From contig JAMKCH010079093.1 in assembly GCA_023653785.1 (NCBI GenBank), positions 79,501 through 143,500 of the forward strand: 64,000 nt of DNA, given 5' to 3'. The translations under genes and the position numbers were made by a program. This document shows, in pieces, positions 12,327-22,887 of this stretch. How positions within the stretch are numbered: the stretch's first letter is position 1; the number at the start of each line of letters is the position of its first letter. Source of the DNA: Ophioderma brevispina. Taxonomy: Eukaryota > Echinodermata > Ophiuroidea > Amphilepidida > Ophiodermatidae. Below the pieces are notes generated by a model. That model saw only the letters and a list, made by a program, of their open reading frames with translations. It ran no database searches and had not been told where the DNA came from.

Positions 12327-13405
12327 CCTAAAATCACTTTGGGTTCCAAAGTAAATAGGGACGAACGCCAACCAAATAATGCACGTGGTATACATGGTGA
12401 ACCCAATGAATTTAGCTTCGTTGAAATTCTCTGGTATTTTCCTGGTTTTGAAGGCATACACAGTACATAAAGCAATAAGAAGCATATCATACACTAAAGA
12501 GACAGTTAACGAAATGTCGCTAATGTTGCATTTGAGGATCACTTGATCCAAAGTATCTGAGTAGATAATTTGAGTACCTGGTGGTTCAACAATCAGCCAC
12601 ACCAGTTCTCCAAATACTTGAACACTTATAAAAGCACTGCATATCACAAGCTGTGATCTTGGACTTATGTATTTAGGCCTGGCGGCAGATCGTGATGCAC
12701 CTTGGAAAATTCTGGCAATACGATTAGTTTTTGTAAGAAGAGCTGCGTAGCATATGCAGAATGAAAGACCAAGTCCGATCCGTTGGATCATGCACACAGA
12801 CTGTGATGGTCTGGCTAAGAGTGGGAAAGTCATGGCATAACACATCAAAACACCCGTTAACAACAGGTAACTTAACTCGCGACTGGAAGCCTTTACTACA
12901 GGGGTAGTATTAAACAAAATAAACACAATTATGACAAATGTGGTAGCAATGATGCCAAGCAATGCCACGGCAATTGGTATAAGACTCCAGAAGGTTGCCC
13001 ATTCCATGTGCTCTTCGTCGAGCTTAAAACAACCTGTCAGATCATCTGTTGGCCAATTGCCATCTCCGCAGTCCATGCACGTGTATTCATCCACCAGGTA
13101 CTCTCGAGGCTTACACATAATGCACCACCAACAACACACTTCGTCATCCTGCAGTTGTTTCACCTCGCCAAATTTACATGGTAAACTGCATTGGGATCTT
13201 GGTGGTCCGAATTCTGTCATTTTGGCTATACTTGGATGGAATAAAACCGAGGAGAGATCCAACTGTAAACTGCCTGACCATTCGCCAATTTTGACGTAGT
13301 TGTAAGAGATTGGATTACTGCCCGCTACACGTCGGTAATTCATGATGTCGTAGCGTCCAAGACCATCACCATTCTTGTCAAACCGTACCTCAGAACCAAC
13401 TATGT
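12327..13405 (-). CDS. Group II-like metabotropic glutamate receptor, coding exon 2 (cysteine-rich domain and TM1-TM6)
   Basis: Continues the receptor from codon 464 to residue 823. The acceptor is TTTGCAG at 13406-13407 and phase 1 matches exon 1, giving NFN-DIVGSEVRFDKNGDG across the junction, as expected for the family. The cysteine-rich linker has the nine expected cysteines (about 536-589: QC, PC, VCC, WC, MC, TC, DC, GC). Hydrophobic segments fit TM1 (about 600-625), TM2 (640-660), TM3 (667-692), TM4 (716-736), TM5 (762-782) and TM6 (796-817). Family signatures are present: TPVVKASSREL after TM1, ALLTKTNRIARIF in intracellular loop 2 and NEAKFIGFTMYTT before TM6. Cys668 and Cys756 are placed to form the TM3-ECL2 disulfide. 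The exon ends GAT TTT AGG|GTAAGT (donor at 12326-12325, phase 0). Reading past this donor gives only a short non-homologous tail, which is intron. Confidence 0.95.
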
Positions 13406-14668
13406 CTGCAAATTAGAATTTTTATTAGAAAGAAATTGTTAATACTTAAACTCAATAATTATTGAAGAATCATTTTAATGTTGTAACCAATCGGATTCAA
13501 ATTATCTACCATGCTGTGTTACTCTAGCATGATGCTCTAAGCAATTTAGTCAGAAACTGGACTGATAGAAGAGCAGTGCAGAGTGGTTCACAAAGAATTA
13601 ACCAAAGTTTAAGGTGACCTTCCACTCACTCTCTGCAATTGCAGAGAATTTGTGTTTACCTGATGTTGAAGAGAAGGATGTTTATTAAAAATCCTGAAAA
13701 AGCTAGGTCTAGCTTAATTGGATCTTAAGATATGGGCTATTACTTACAGATGGCATGTACAAAACTACTTTGTCCGCGGGAACTTCATACCTTTAGATTT
13801 CTGTCTTCAACATGATGCCCTTGGTTCGAGTTACGAGTTATTACTATTCTATAGGACTATTTCTTGTACAACAAAGCCCGTCAAACAGTCCAAAAATACA
13901 CTGTAGTTAGGGCATTAACGCCTGATTGAAAATATTGATGTAGGTAACTCCATTGAAATTACCATCAACAAATACAGGTCCAATGTCCATGGTTTATAGT
14001 TACTACTGCCAGTTCTGCACGTTTTCGACGATCGTCAGGCCTATCATAAACGAATGCAGTTAGAGGGTTGCCTTAGGGATCATATTCACAGACGTTTGTG
14101 GTATGGACAAAATCTCTCATCGTAAGGTCGGCTTCATCAGCAATTACAACTTCTTTCATGAAAAGTCTATTAATGAGCCAATAGCAAAATACCATCATGT
14201 ACTGTGGATCATTTAGTTCATTTTGTGACGTTGTTTAATTCTGTAAGGATGTAAATTAACGTTTTTCTTCACGAATAAAGATATGGCGATATTGGGCACA
14301 CCCTTCAGTCTACTACTCGCTCTTGAATTTTAACAAAAATTCCTTTGAGCAGCTGCCAGTTCTGGAAGTCCATTCTGTCCTGTCAACAAGGTAGCTGCCC
14401 TTTAAAAGTACCTGGCTGCGGCGAATGGTCCTTGTTGAGGCAAAAGCGGGATGTCATTTTGTACCGTAACTATGATTCAGCATAGAAGATTGACCTTTGG
14501 AATGCATCATGTTCCAGTTTTTAACTGGAAAGCCTGTACTTTTCATTCCTATTTTCAGTCATCAAAGGAAAACAGGAGCTTACTAAACACCCTACTCACC
14601 GATATTATATAGATAAACAAGATTCTCTAGAATTGCAGGACTGGTGGTCTGGAAATCACCTTAAATTT

Positions 14669-14875
14669 GGGTTAACCTTTTCAAACCACTTTGTAGATTA
14701 TAGCGCGCTTTCAAACCAGTTAGATTGTATACTTGGGTTAACCTTATTATACTATCTTGTAGATCATAGCGTACTTTCATACCAGTTAATTATTGTGTGG
14801 CTGTATACTTGGCTTAACCTTTTAAATCAAGTTGTAGATCATAGCGTACTTTCAAATCAGTTAATTATCTTGTAA
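14669..14875. repeat. Three-unit minisatellite in mGluR intron 1
   Basis: Three imperfect units of 65-75 bp start at 14669, 14736 and 14811. Each runs from GGTTAACC (GGCTTAACC in the third) through TTGTAGAT and TAGCG to TTTCA and CAGTTA. The resulting 80-codon open frame is a by-product of the repeat. Confidence 0.85.
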
Positions 14876-16431
14876 TTTTATAATTCATGTTCTTGCAATA
14901 GCTATAACTTTTTAAATACTTTGAACATAATCTTTATATTTGCTACAGTGCAAACATTTTATATGTATTTGTGATTAAAAATGCCACAAACCATATTAAT
15001 ATGATATTGGAGGAAAATGCAAACTTATGGTGATTTCGGCCAATTTTCACCACTAAAATACTAGTTTAAATGAGAAATTAAAACGATGTATACCGATGTT
15101 TAAGATGGATGCCTGAATAAAGTAAGGGAAATAACTATGCAAATAGAGCTAAATTCTCTACAAATTTGCATTTCTCTCAAATTAAATATTATATCGAAAT
15201 GATTTCATTTACATTGGCCTCAAGAAAAATTTCTATTGCATAACCTAACAATGACTTAAGTTAATCCGCCCAAATAACAACACATGAACATCTGTTTTAG
15301 ATGTGTTCTGATGTCTTACCCGGAACTGTCCAAAATGGGATTTCACAAACATTTCCCACAATGGGGTTCACTGAGTCATAACTAGAGGAATGGCATAAAT
15401 TGTAATTGGCGCAATTCGCAATACGATGCGCCGCCAACGATTACCTAGGAGAGGCGCTGTTTTTCCGATGCACCATGGGAAAAAGTGAACATCCAGAGCT
15501 CGCGTGATACACGTCACGTCACTGAACATTTAGTTTGTCAATATAATGGCCTGTTCCATGCGAATGCACACTAAAATGCCCATTTGCAGTTGGTAAACCC
15601 TTTCTTTCGATCACACGAACTCTTTCGTTGATCTGTGTTCAACAATGATCACATTACTTGCGTGTTATTCCAGTGGAAGTTGGACGGCAATGTCGACCCT
15701 TGCGGTCAAAAAATGGACTGGCAAGGGTAACTGCTGGCGGCACACCGTACTGCGGACTACGATAAGCTGTTTGCTTCTGCTTATGGTGAACACATGGTTA
15801 TATTCATACAGCACACAGCTTTGTTAAACAAAGTAAGGTAGACAAGGCATAATTTATAACCTCATGTATATTGGGGGATTTGGTCATTTTGCATTCATTA
15901 CACAGTTAGCCTGATTTTGATCCAGGTACCCGACAGGCCAACATGTTCCCGCTCGCCACATTATCTAGAATTAACAAGGATAGCGGAACGAAACATAATA
16001 CGATTATTTATCGTACTGCTGAATGTTTGACTTGTTCTGCAAAGTTGTGGCTCTTTATTGCATTCAGATAACACAATCGTTTCTTAATTTTCTACGAAGA
16101 ATCTCTGTTTGGAGGCGTTCAGAACCAATTTCACTCCCCGGTTTCAGTCTATTCGATTTAATGTAGTTAATTAATTTAAACTGCTTTTACTTGTTGGAAT
16201 AATCTGATAACATGAATGTCAAGGGTTGAGACGAAACATTTAGCGATCATCATCCGAAAGTCCTAGAACAATTAATTGCATTAACCAAAAGCGATGTCAC
16301 GTTTTCTTCCAACAAGTGACTTTACTTCTGTTTGATTGATTTTTGCTTGTTTGTTATCAAGCGCAATGAAACTAAATTTGTTCGACAGATTTGTGTGCCT
16401 CTTTGGAGGAGGGACTGATCTGTGGTGGGTA

Positions 16432-16560
16432 CATACTTCATTGGCAGACGTCAATCGATGACGGTCTTATGAACATGCTTTTTACGCAACGTGTATGTTC
16501 ATGCATCTGGAACGCAAAGCATGTTCGAAGACTAGCATCGTCGTCTGCCGATGAAGTATG
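16432..16560. mobile_element. Short hairpin element in intron 1
   Basis: An imperfect inverted repeat: CATACTTCATTGGCAGACG at the left pairs with CGTCTGCCGATGAAGTATG at the right, and GAACATGC also recurs inverted inside. It is the size of a small MITE. I could not define a target duplication. Confidence 0.55.
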
Positions 16561-17000
16561 AATCCATCATGGACCACATATCAGTTGTCCAGGTGAGAGT
16601 GTTGTTGACCCGAAGATGGCCTCCAAGCTGAACACGGACAAATCTAGCAACGGCTGGCACGCAATGAATAAAACATGACAAAATAGAAGGATAGACCGTA
16701 TGCACTACGACGGCATACTTGGTGATTAACATAACATCTCCATTGCCCTACGGTAGAAATACCAAGAGTATAATAGATCACCTGTACAACTTGAGCATCT
16801 CTGGAATTCAATAATAGGTGGATGTATTATAGTCATTTAATGTGGCGCTCTTGCCCTACGGCATGACTGCCTATTGCACAGGGTCTATATGAATGGTGCT
16901 GCATTCTCGAGGGAATTAGGTAATAGTATGTATAAAGCGGGTCAAACACTATCGTTCATGTCCCACTACATCGAAGCTTTAACACCTTTGGTATTCATAG

Positions 17001-17488
17001 TAGATTCAACCCATCGTGTCACCTCTAGTACTTTTCCGAAGGTATGGGCATTGTATGAGGGGCATGTGCAGTGCGTGGAAATTTAAATCGAGATTAACAT
17101 TCCACGCTACGTCTAATGAAACATGTATATAGTCCTATAGCAGAGAGAAACATAATCTTTGCTTAATGAAAGCATTCAAGTCAACGTAAGCGCATTTGCA
17201 GCTACAAAAAACATAGCTCTCAAAACATTATGACTAATCGCATTTGCTTCAGTGGTATTCAATGTAACAGGTGAGTTGAATGTTACTAACTTTTGAGCGC
17301 CCGTGTTTTGGATACAAAGAACACAAAGTCTTTGAAAATGATGGCAATACGAAAAGCAATCCAGATTATCTTAATTCGCTCATGAAATTGGTGAATCGGG
17401 CCACATGTTTTGTTTTCTTCTGGCTCCTATCCCAACTAATCGACGCTGTCCAAAACTTTTCCTCTGGTGACACGATGGGTTGAATCTA
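17001..17488. mobile_element. Non-autonomous DNA transposon family C, copy 2 (in mGluR intron 1)
   Basis: A 488-bp copy of the element at 8205-8688 with cleaner ends. The first and last 18 bases are inverse complements of each other (TAGATTCAACCCATCGTG). No coding capacity is seen. Confidence 0.87.
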
Positions 17489-18247
17489 GTATAGTATGGA
17501 CCGTGTCCCTGATATCAATGCAAGTTAGTTAGTGGTGTCAAATAAGTTTACACAGGGTCAAACTTTTGAATTACTCCAATCATGTTGAAATGTATGCCAT
17601 ATTGTCCGTATAGTCAAAGAATTCCAACAATTATAGTTTATACCCATCTATACCATATGGCTAAAAGTGAAAAAAAGGTCAAGTTCCATTTGTACTGGGG
17701 TCAAAATCAGGCGTTGCTCCAACTTTGGTAAAAAAATTATTCAAATTGTTCATCTAGCTTAATGTGTCAAAATAAGGAATAGTTTGTAGCATCTGCAATG
17801 AAAGTTAGCATGTTAGTGACATGATCATAGGTCATTCGGGCAACATAATCCAATTTGCATTGTACATTCTTTGATCTTTATCTCGGTAAGTAAACACTTA
17901 ACATAACCAAAACTATACTTTTTGGGGTCCTCCTTCCTCAGGCAATAATTTGCAAGTAATTAAAATATGATCAGAGTAACTTTCATTGTTGACCCCTGTA
18001 CAAACAACTCCAAAACCAATAGTCGTAAATGGTACAAACTATACATTTTTGGGATCCTTATGACTAGACGGACAATATGGAAATGGTTCAACATGTTTGA
18101 CCCCTGTGTAACCTTAAATTGGCCCCTATTGAAAAAGTGACCACAATTTGAGACCACTAACTACCCTGCATTGATATAGAGGGTCCTAACAACCAAAGGT
18201 GTCAAACCTTAGATGTAGGCGGGCATGTAGGCAAACTCCTTAAATAA

Positions 18248-18267
18248 TTTTTTTTTTTTTTTTTTTT
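18248..18267. other. Run of exactly 20 T in intron 1
   Basis: The same length as the four T20 runs that separate duplicated segments elsewhere in the window, but here I find no duplication around it. It may mark a join between two contigs or be a natural homopolymer. Confidence 0.5.
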
Positions 18268-18901
18268 GTGGAGGATTTGAGGGAGGAACCCGAAAATATT
18301 TGTAAGAGAGAGGTGGAACGTGAAATTTTTCATCAACGAGAGAGAGGGGAACATGAACTTTTAAATGGGAAATCAGCATGATCAATATGATCAAGGGGGG
18401 AGTGTGACATTTTTGAACTGAAGCAAGGGGGGAACGCGAACATTTTTGCCGAAAAAAAGTTGAAATCCTCCATTCCCTCCCCCTGGCATAATAATGACCG
18501 CTCCCTAAAGACCTATACATGATATTCTGCTCCTGCTCTATTATCCGTAATTACGTACAATTAGGATACATCTAACTTATTTTAATGTTTTAAGAAGTAT
18601 TAAAAGGGGTTTGCCTTGGAAAACATTTTTTTATATTAATTGCATCGTATTTATTTTTCAAATTCAGGTTTTCAGTTACTTGTAGATTTTATTTGCAAGT
18701 GACGTCCTCGAATCAGAACCTTGAACTGAGAAACACATTCTCATTGTTTCTCCACTCTGTAAATGTCAAAGAGTGAAATTTTACTCTTTTAGGGTGACCA
18801 AAGATATCACTCCATTCGCAGGCTACATACTTGATTCATTCCTAAAACAAGTGAAATATCACTCTCTGTCACCTCTATAAACATAAATCTGAGTTCCTTA
18901 C

Positions 18902-20291
18902 CATTAAAATTAACATCCATCAAAAACTTTTTGAAAAGTTTTTCGCCGTCTAGGGGTAACATAGCATCACAGAGCTTCCCATCAGTTGTCTCATTACAAA
19001 TGTGTCTCTGCATGCTATCTAGAGCATATGCAAGTGCATACACAGCATCTACCACAAACTGTGTTTTCTTTTCTTGTTTATGAGAATTGGGATCAAGGCG
19101 CATGTCAAGGCGACATGGTTCCAATGTCGTAACATCTTGAGGGTTTCTGTTTCTATCAAGACTACAGTAAAGTTGTTGCTCCCAGTATTCAGCAAACCAC
19201 GGATTGCGCTTGTAAGTTTGTGGTCGAAGATTCAGAAAATATTCATCAAATTCATCAATTTTGCGAGTTTGGAGCTCGATTGTAATGGCGCCCTCTGCTA
19301 CGGTTTCTCTCCCACTTGTGGGTTTGTTCTGCACACCCCATCCATCGCTTGCTAACCAGATAAATTCATCAGTAGTAAAATTTGCTCGCTGAGCCGCTGC
19401 GAGCATATTGCCCGCATCTTCAACATTCGTAAACAAGACCACAACTTTGGCGTTTTTCTTCTTCTGAAGGCGAGTTAAAATTTTGTCAAACATAGATTTG
19501 TCCGAATTGTACGGTATCGTTTCTGAAGCGGCAATGCAAATATTTCTTGCTCCCGCCTCTCTTTCAAACTCCCCAATCCCAGACTCACCGTAGGTCCCTT
19601 CCGATGCAACAGTAGACACATATGTCCAATTAAACAAAGCAACAATATCAGCAAGCGCACGAGCTTGAAATGTATCAGGGGGTACCGTCCGAGCAAAATA
19701 TTCAAATCGCGACTTGTCGGACAGTTTAAGACTAGTGGAAGCATAGCTGACTTGAGGTATCTGAAACAAACGTAACAAATTGGCAACTTGAATTGATACT
19801 GTACTGTATGATCCCCCGACCACCCCTCCAAGGAGGCCTTCTTCCTCTGAATCATCCACTGTGGTTTCTTCATCCACACATTGGTTAATAGTACTCTCTA
19901 TGGAGGTTAAAGAACCTCTAACAAACTCTAGAGATTGTTCTAAGGCATAGGTATCTCTGGAACAGGTGTCTCTAATATCTGCTCCGAGAACAATTCCAGG
20001 AAGCAACTCCGTGTCATTATTGATTTTATCAATAGCAAAGAGCATTGCTTCGGCTCGTTGAATTCCACGATCGGAGTTAATCTTGCCACACACTTCTGTA
20101 TTTGTAGCCCCGCGACTGTGAATCGGGAAGAGTCCGCCAAAAACAACATCCCCTTTTACATATGCTCTGGTAGGAGGCCCAGTATTTTTTTGTTTCATAC
20201 ACATAACACATTGTGTGGTGAAAGTAAGTATTAAAAACAATTTCGCTCTGAAAATCCAACGCAGTAAGCGACAAATGCTGTGGGTTTCCAT
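18902..20291 (-). CDS. Group II-like metabotropic glutamate receptor, coding exon 1 (signal peptide and ligand-binding domain)
   Basis: Encodes residues 1-463 plus the first base of codon 464 of a class C GPCR that senses extracellular glutamate at the cell surface. The ATG at 20291 is the first Met after an in-frame TGA seven codons or fewer upstream; a GTG three codons earlier is not needed. Residues about 15-31 (LFLILTFTTQCVMC) look like a signal peptide. The rest is a Venus-flytrap (ANF receptor) domain. Pocket residues aligned by eye to mGluR2/3 are present: Arg75 and Arg79 in RGIQR, Tyr162/Ser163 in GSYS, Ala184-Ser185-Thr186, Asp206 in PPD, Tyr234, Asp316 in ASDGWG, and Lys409. RGIQR (not YGIQR or KGIHR) and SIQVANLLRLFQIPQ are group II hallmarks. 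The exon ends at AATG|GTAAGG (donor G at 18901, phase 1). An acidic insert (DDSEEE, near 146-151) is unlike vertebrate members. The whole domain sits in one exon. Confidence 0.95.
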
Positions 20292-20300
20292 CTGTTCCAC

Positions 20301-21488
20301 AACTCAAGGTCTCACCATACGTGAAAGGTGTTTCAATGATTTCCGCACACAATAGAGGAAACCTAATACATAGATGTAATTTAAAACGAGCTCGACATTC
20401 CTCAAGTGAAGCCTAGTAGGTATCGGTCATGGTACACCTACTTCTTCGTGAAAAGTGGTTTTGAGGAATACAATCGCGGGTAACATCACGCAATCTTTAT
20501 CCGCCCAAATTGCTTATATACTTGAAGAATATCACATTCACATAAACACCCAATAACGAACGCCTCTTGAGTCTCGTTGCGTTGCACGCACTAGCGAATG
20601 ATATTGCCGACTGTTAAGTGGCCAAATCACTGGGCGCCAATCGTTGAATTTGCAGTGGATCATTAGCTTCGGATGAGGTCGCTCGATTTAATTGCAACAC
20701 TGCAAGGTAATCAGATTTTCTTAATCGCTGGACGAAGCGACGTCTTATCTCCCATCTCAATTAATTCCATTTATCTAGCTGAAACCGACTAACCGCATAT
20801 TCCACAAATTCGGCGTATACGTGAATCACTGTAATAAAACAGAAAAGAATTTCAAAATTATCATTTAGTTTTCAAACCAAGATTCTTAACTCCGTCTTAC
20901 AAATCACAGTTTATACAACTTTATCACGGACCACGCTTTTCAACTGATTGATCCAATAGATTTGTACCCAAAGACACCTTTCGGTCTGGTAGTAAACAAG
21001 TAATACTATCACGGTCAACAGGAGGTTGGAGTATATGTAAGTGACGGCTCCTGCGCTACCATCTGCTTGATAATCGATGGCAGAATAGCTACTTGATATT
21101 AACTACAGGCTCTCACAGAACACGGCGACGCTAACGCCTGTGTGAAAGGTTGAAGGGCTTCACTAAACCTGTTTTGGGATATTAAGTTTCCCGTAAACTA
21201 ATATTTTAATTGAAGATTGAAACAACATTTTGGGACAGATTATGTTGCAATATCGACTCAAGTTGCTCCAAACTGATACGGCGAGCATCTTTTCTTTCGA
21301 CCATCTATATACACCGGATATCAACCGGTACTATCAAAGATCAATCGCTACATTTATTAATATTGCTAAGATTCGGCCTGGTATTCCAAGTATTCTAATG
21401 GCATAATTTAATTAAGAATATCATAGTTATCTGCCGTTTAAAAGTTGTTTCCTTGAAGGCGTGAAAGATCCAAACCGTGTCGGTAATA
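20301..21488. other. Region upstream of the mGluR start; nothing defined
   Basis: This should hold the 5' UTR, any 5' non-coding exon and perhaps the promoter. I see no TATA box or splice site I would defend. Confidence 0.4.
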
Positions 21489-21570
21489 TACCCTTCGTAC
21501 CTACTTTATATCATGTGCTTTATTCCGTTAACTGAATAAAGCACATGATACAGAGTACGAACGAAGGGTA
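21489..21570. repeat. Perfect-loop hairpin, 82 bp
   Basis: TACCCTTCGTAC at the left pairs with GTACGAACGAAGGGTA at the right, and TATCATGTGCTTTATTC pairs with GAATAAAGCACATGATA across a loop of a few bases. It may be a tiny foldback element. Confidence 0.75.
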
Positions 21571-21761
21571 AACTGTAATTGTGCCTTTATAAATAGCATA
21601 AATGGGATAAACATTGTAATTGATTAAAGGTTGTAAATGGTATATATATTTTTTCCTTTCTCCTCTGCGCTTAACGCTTGTCACTATGGAAGCGAGAGAA
21701 ATATGTTAGAACTGCGAGCCTATCGACTATAACTTACGCTTCAATAGCGCAGCACATAAAT

Positions 21762-21832
21762 TCCTCTTCAGCGCAGTTGGTAGAGCGCCCTCCTAGCAAT
21801 CTGGAGGTCCCGGGTTCAAATCCCGATCAATG
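21762..21832 (+). repeat. tRNA-like sequence, probable SINE head
   Basis: It contains an A-box-like AGCGCAGTTGG (21770-21780) and a good B box GGTTCAAATCC (21813-21823), spaced as in tRNA, with a CCTCC/GGAGG anticodon-like stem between them. The anticodon loop is wrong (no T at position 33) and the acceptor ends do not pair, so I call it a tRNA-derived SINE promoter rather than a tRNA gene. The 3' part of the SINE was not delimited. Confidence 0.6.
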
Positions 21833-22015
21833 AAATGATGGCTTTTCACTTCTTGGCCGTCTGAGGGAAGGATTAAATTTATCCAGAGACTGTGATTTTC
21901 AAAGTACTATTCTTAAAAAAAACGCCTTAAAGCTATTGGTGACCAAGAAAATAACGTGGTTGGATAAATATGCACGTGGGATGTGGTTCAAGTCTCAATT
22001 GCAAGCTTATTGCGT

Positions 22016-22887
22016 TAGTAGGGTTTTAAATCAGAATCCTATTCTCGAAATTTGGGGAAGAAGGTTTGAAGATGTTTTTCTATAGTTTGAAGGGTGCTGA
22101 ATCACAATTTTTGGGTCCAACCTGTGGGAAATGTGGGGAACTTTGTAGAATATTGGGTAAAATTAGTACAGGTGTCAATTTAAAATAAAGTCAAATTGTG
22201 TTTAAATGTACACCAATGTAGTTGTCTCATTATAAGGATTAAAAACGGTATAGTCTGTCTAGGTTCCGACCTTAAGTTAAACAGGTACAGCCCTATTAAG
22301 GTTCATCCTGGGGTAAACCTTACCCAGTGCACCGAGTTGTTGAAACTGGTGTGAAATCGTTCGCCTTGCCTTATTTTCCAATGTTTGGCATTTGGTTTCG
22401 TAATTAGTGCGCAAAATGTAACAAGGGTCTAAATGGTATATATGGGTCAGCAAATTCTCACCTCAAATTGTATACAGGGCTGTCTCCCAAAGAATTAAAA
22501 TGAATTCTGCTTCAGTATGACCAGAGCAATAATTTGACACCAGTTTCAACAAAATCCGAGCATTGCATATTTTTTGCACCAAAAAAGAATGACCTTGAAC
22601 CTTATTAGGGCTGTAACCGTGTAACTAAAAGTCGGAACCTAGACACACTATACTTTTTTAATCCTTATAATAAAACAGATACATTGGTGTACATTTAAAC
22701 ACAACTTGACCTGATTTCAAATTTACACCTGTACTAATTTTATCCCCTTTTTTTACAAAGTTCCCCACATTTCCCAGAGGATGGCCCAAAAATTCTGACT
22801 TAGCACCCTTCACACGATAGAAAAACATCTTCAAACATTCTTCACCAAATTTTGAGAATAGGATTCTCATTTATAACCCTACTACGT
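22016..22887. mobile_element. Foldback element with arms of about 340 bp
   Basis: A long imperfect inverted repeat. The left arm (GTAGGGTT, GAATCCTATTCTC, GTCTAGGTTCCGAC) returns inverted at the right (GTCGGAACCTAGAC, GAGAATAGGATTC, AACCCTACTAC). Pairing continues inward to about 22360 and 22535, leaving a loop of about 180 bp. No transposase is present. Sequences resembling one arm tip (CATCTTCAAA, GGGATCCTCATTTACGAC) also occur near 41945 and 52470. Confidence 0.82.

Larger units (their letters stand above)
13406..18901 (-). other. mGluR intron 1 (about 5.5 kb)
   Basis: Bounded by the GTAAGG donor at 18901 and the TTTGCAG acceptor at 13406-13407, both in phase 1. It contains a three-unit minisatellite (14669-14875), a hairpin (16432-16560), a 488-bp inverted-repeat transposon (17001-17488) and a T20 run (18248-18267). 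I see no further exon in the remaining sequence. Confidence 0.85.

Noticed and set aside
12177..13299. Plus-strand open frames over the receptor exon
   Set aside because: They are antisense shadows of the strongly supported minus-strand exon 2.
21762..21832. Functional tRNA gene
   Set aside because: The A and B boxes are present, but the acceptor ends do not pair and the anticodon loop lacks T33.
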